Positions 63,536 through 64,000 of a stretch of DNA of 64,000 bases are shown piece after piece. Below the pieces are notes generated by a model. That model made no database searches. It was not told the origin of the DNA and saw only the letters and a program-made list of their open reading frames with translations. Source of the DNA: Saccopteryx bilineata (taxonomy: Eukaryota > Chordata > Mammalia > Chiroptera > Emballonuridae). A program made the position numbers and the translations under genes. Location of the stretch: positions 73,642,482-73,706,481 of the forward strand of contig NC_089492.1 of assembly GCF_036850765.1 (NCBI RefSeq), read 5' to 3'. Positions within the stretch are counted from its first letter, which is position 1. Each line of letters starts with the position of its first letter.

Positions 63536-63613
63536 GGAAAAACCTATTTTTGATGCCACAATTAATTGTGAAATAAATATTTCTGTTTCTGACATATCTT
63601 TGGATATCAAATA

Positions 63614-64000
63614 CAGTGTGTCCATAAAGTCATGGTGCACTTTTGACCATTCACAGAAAGCAACAAAAGATGATAGAGATGTGAAATCTGCACCAAATAA
63701 AAGGAAAACTCTCCCAGTTTTATACCTATCCAGTGCAGTTCGATGTGGGCTCACACACAGATTTTTTAGGGCTCCTTAGGTAGCTGTCCCGTATAGCCTC
63801 TACAGACTCTTCACTGACTGATGGCTTACCAGAACGGGGTTTCTCCACCAAACTGCCGGTTTCCTTCAACTGCTTATCCCCCATTAATAGTAATGTTATT
63901 CCTATGTGGTGGCGCTTCATTATAAATGTGCCAATATTCACGTTTCACTTTGGTCACGGATTTGAATTTAGCAAGCCACAGAACACACTGAACTTCCTCT
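63614..64000 (-). mobile_element. Mariner-type DNA transposon, left end, internally deleted, cut by window edge
   Basis: Begins right after a TA dinucleotide (63612-63613) with the terminal sequence CAGTGTGTCCATAAAGTCAT, as Tc1/mariner elements do. The transposase remnant reads on the minus strand, so this is the element's 3' end; the 5' end is beyond 64000. Only about 110 bases separate the terminal repeat from the N-terminal transposase part, so most of the coding region has been deleted internally. Confidence 0.85.
63726..64000 (-). pseudogene. Mariner transposase fragment, frameshifted and truncated
   Basis: The downstream part of this minus-strand remnant contains KQLKETGSLVEKPRSGKPSV followed by SEESVEAIRDSYLRSPKKS. 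This is the linker between the two DNA-binding helix-turn-helix modules of mariner-type transposases (the GS-x-x-x-KPRSG-x-P motif). Upstream of about 63895 the matching reading is in another frame (KFKSVTKVKREYW, then NEAPPHR), so a frameshift breaks the gene. Soon after SPKKS the frame runs into unrelated sequence and stops. The catalytic DDD/DDE domain is absent. Known for the family: the transposase binds the terminal repeats and moves the element by cut and paste into TA sites. This copy cannot do so. Confidence 0.85.

Noticed and set aside
63339..63754. 118-codon minus-strand ORF and a Pro/Ser-rich plus-strand ORF
   Set aside because: They cross the boundary between the L1 3' UTR and the mariner end; the C/T-rich L1 block explains the lack of stops. 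The part at the mariner end is in the wrong frame for transposase.

Overview
The window is vertebrate nuclear DNA, AT-rich and almost entirely non-coding, and its repeats point to a bat. Many tRNA-derived SINEs start with GCCCTGGC or CCTGACC(A/T)G heads. There are also L1 3' ends, ancient MIR and L2 copies, and, unusually for a mammal, well-preserved DNA transposons (two hAT elements and one mariner). The SINE heads look most like those I associate with horseshoe-bat-like lineages, but the species cannot be fixed from this sequence alone. There is no bacterial-type gene, operon, CRISPR array or RNA gene that I can support.

The only credible protein-coding content is three short internal exons of one plus-strand gene, at 754-829, 52214-52282 and 58932-59048. 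Each has a proper AG acceptor and GT donor. In the second and third exons only one frame is free of stops, and that frame is continuous through all three. They encode about 87 residues of Ser/Glu-rich, probably disordered protein. I could not recognise the gene. If the exons belong together, the first visible intron is about 51.4 kb and the second about 6.6 kb; the gene continues beyond both window edges.

Layout: 1-6.6 kb is intron with one exon and old MIR remnants. 6.6-13 kb holds SINEs inserted with clear target-site duplications. A probable solo LTR lies at 13.77-14.24 kb. From there to 32.3 kb I find no SINE or LINE insertion, only microsatellites and a 220-bp alternating TG tract; such insertion-poor intron often marks dense regulatory DNA. 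32.3-55 kb is repeat-rich: SINEs, a decayed L2 of up to 3 kb carrying younger SINEs, L1 tails, MIRs, MER5-like fragments and a 212-bp hAT element. 55.76-56.05 kb is a second hAT element. 56.1-63.2 kb is again insertion-poor and includes exon 3. The window ends with an L1 tail and an internally deleted mariner that carries a broken piece of transposase.
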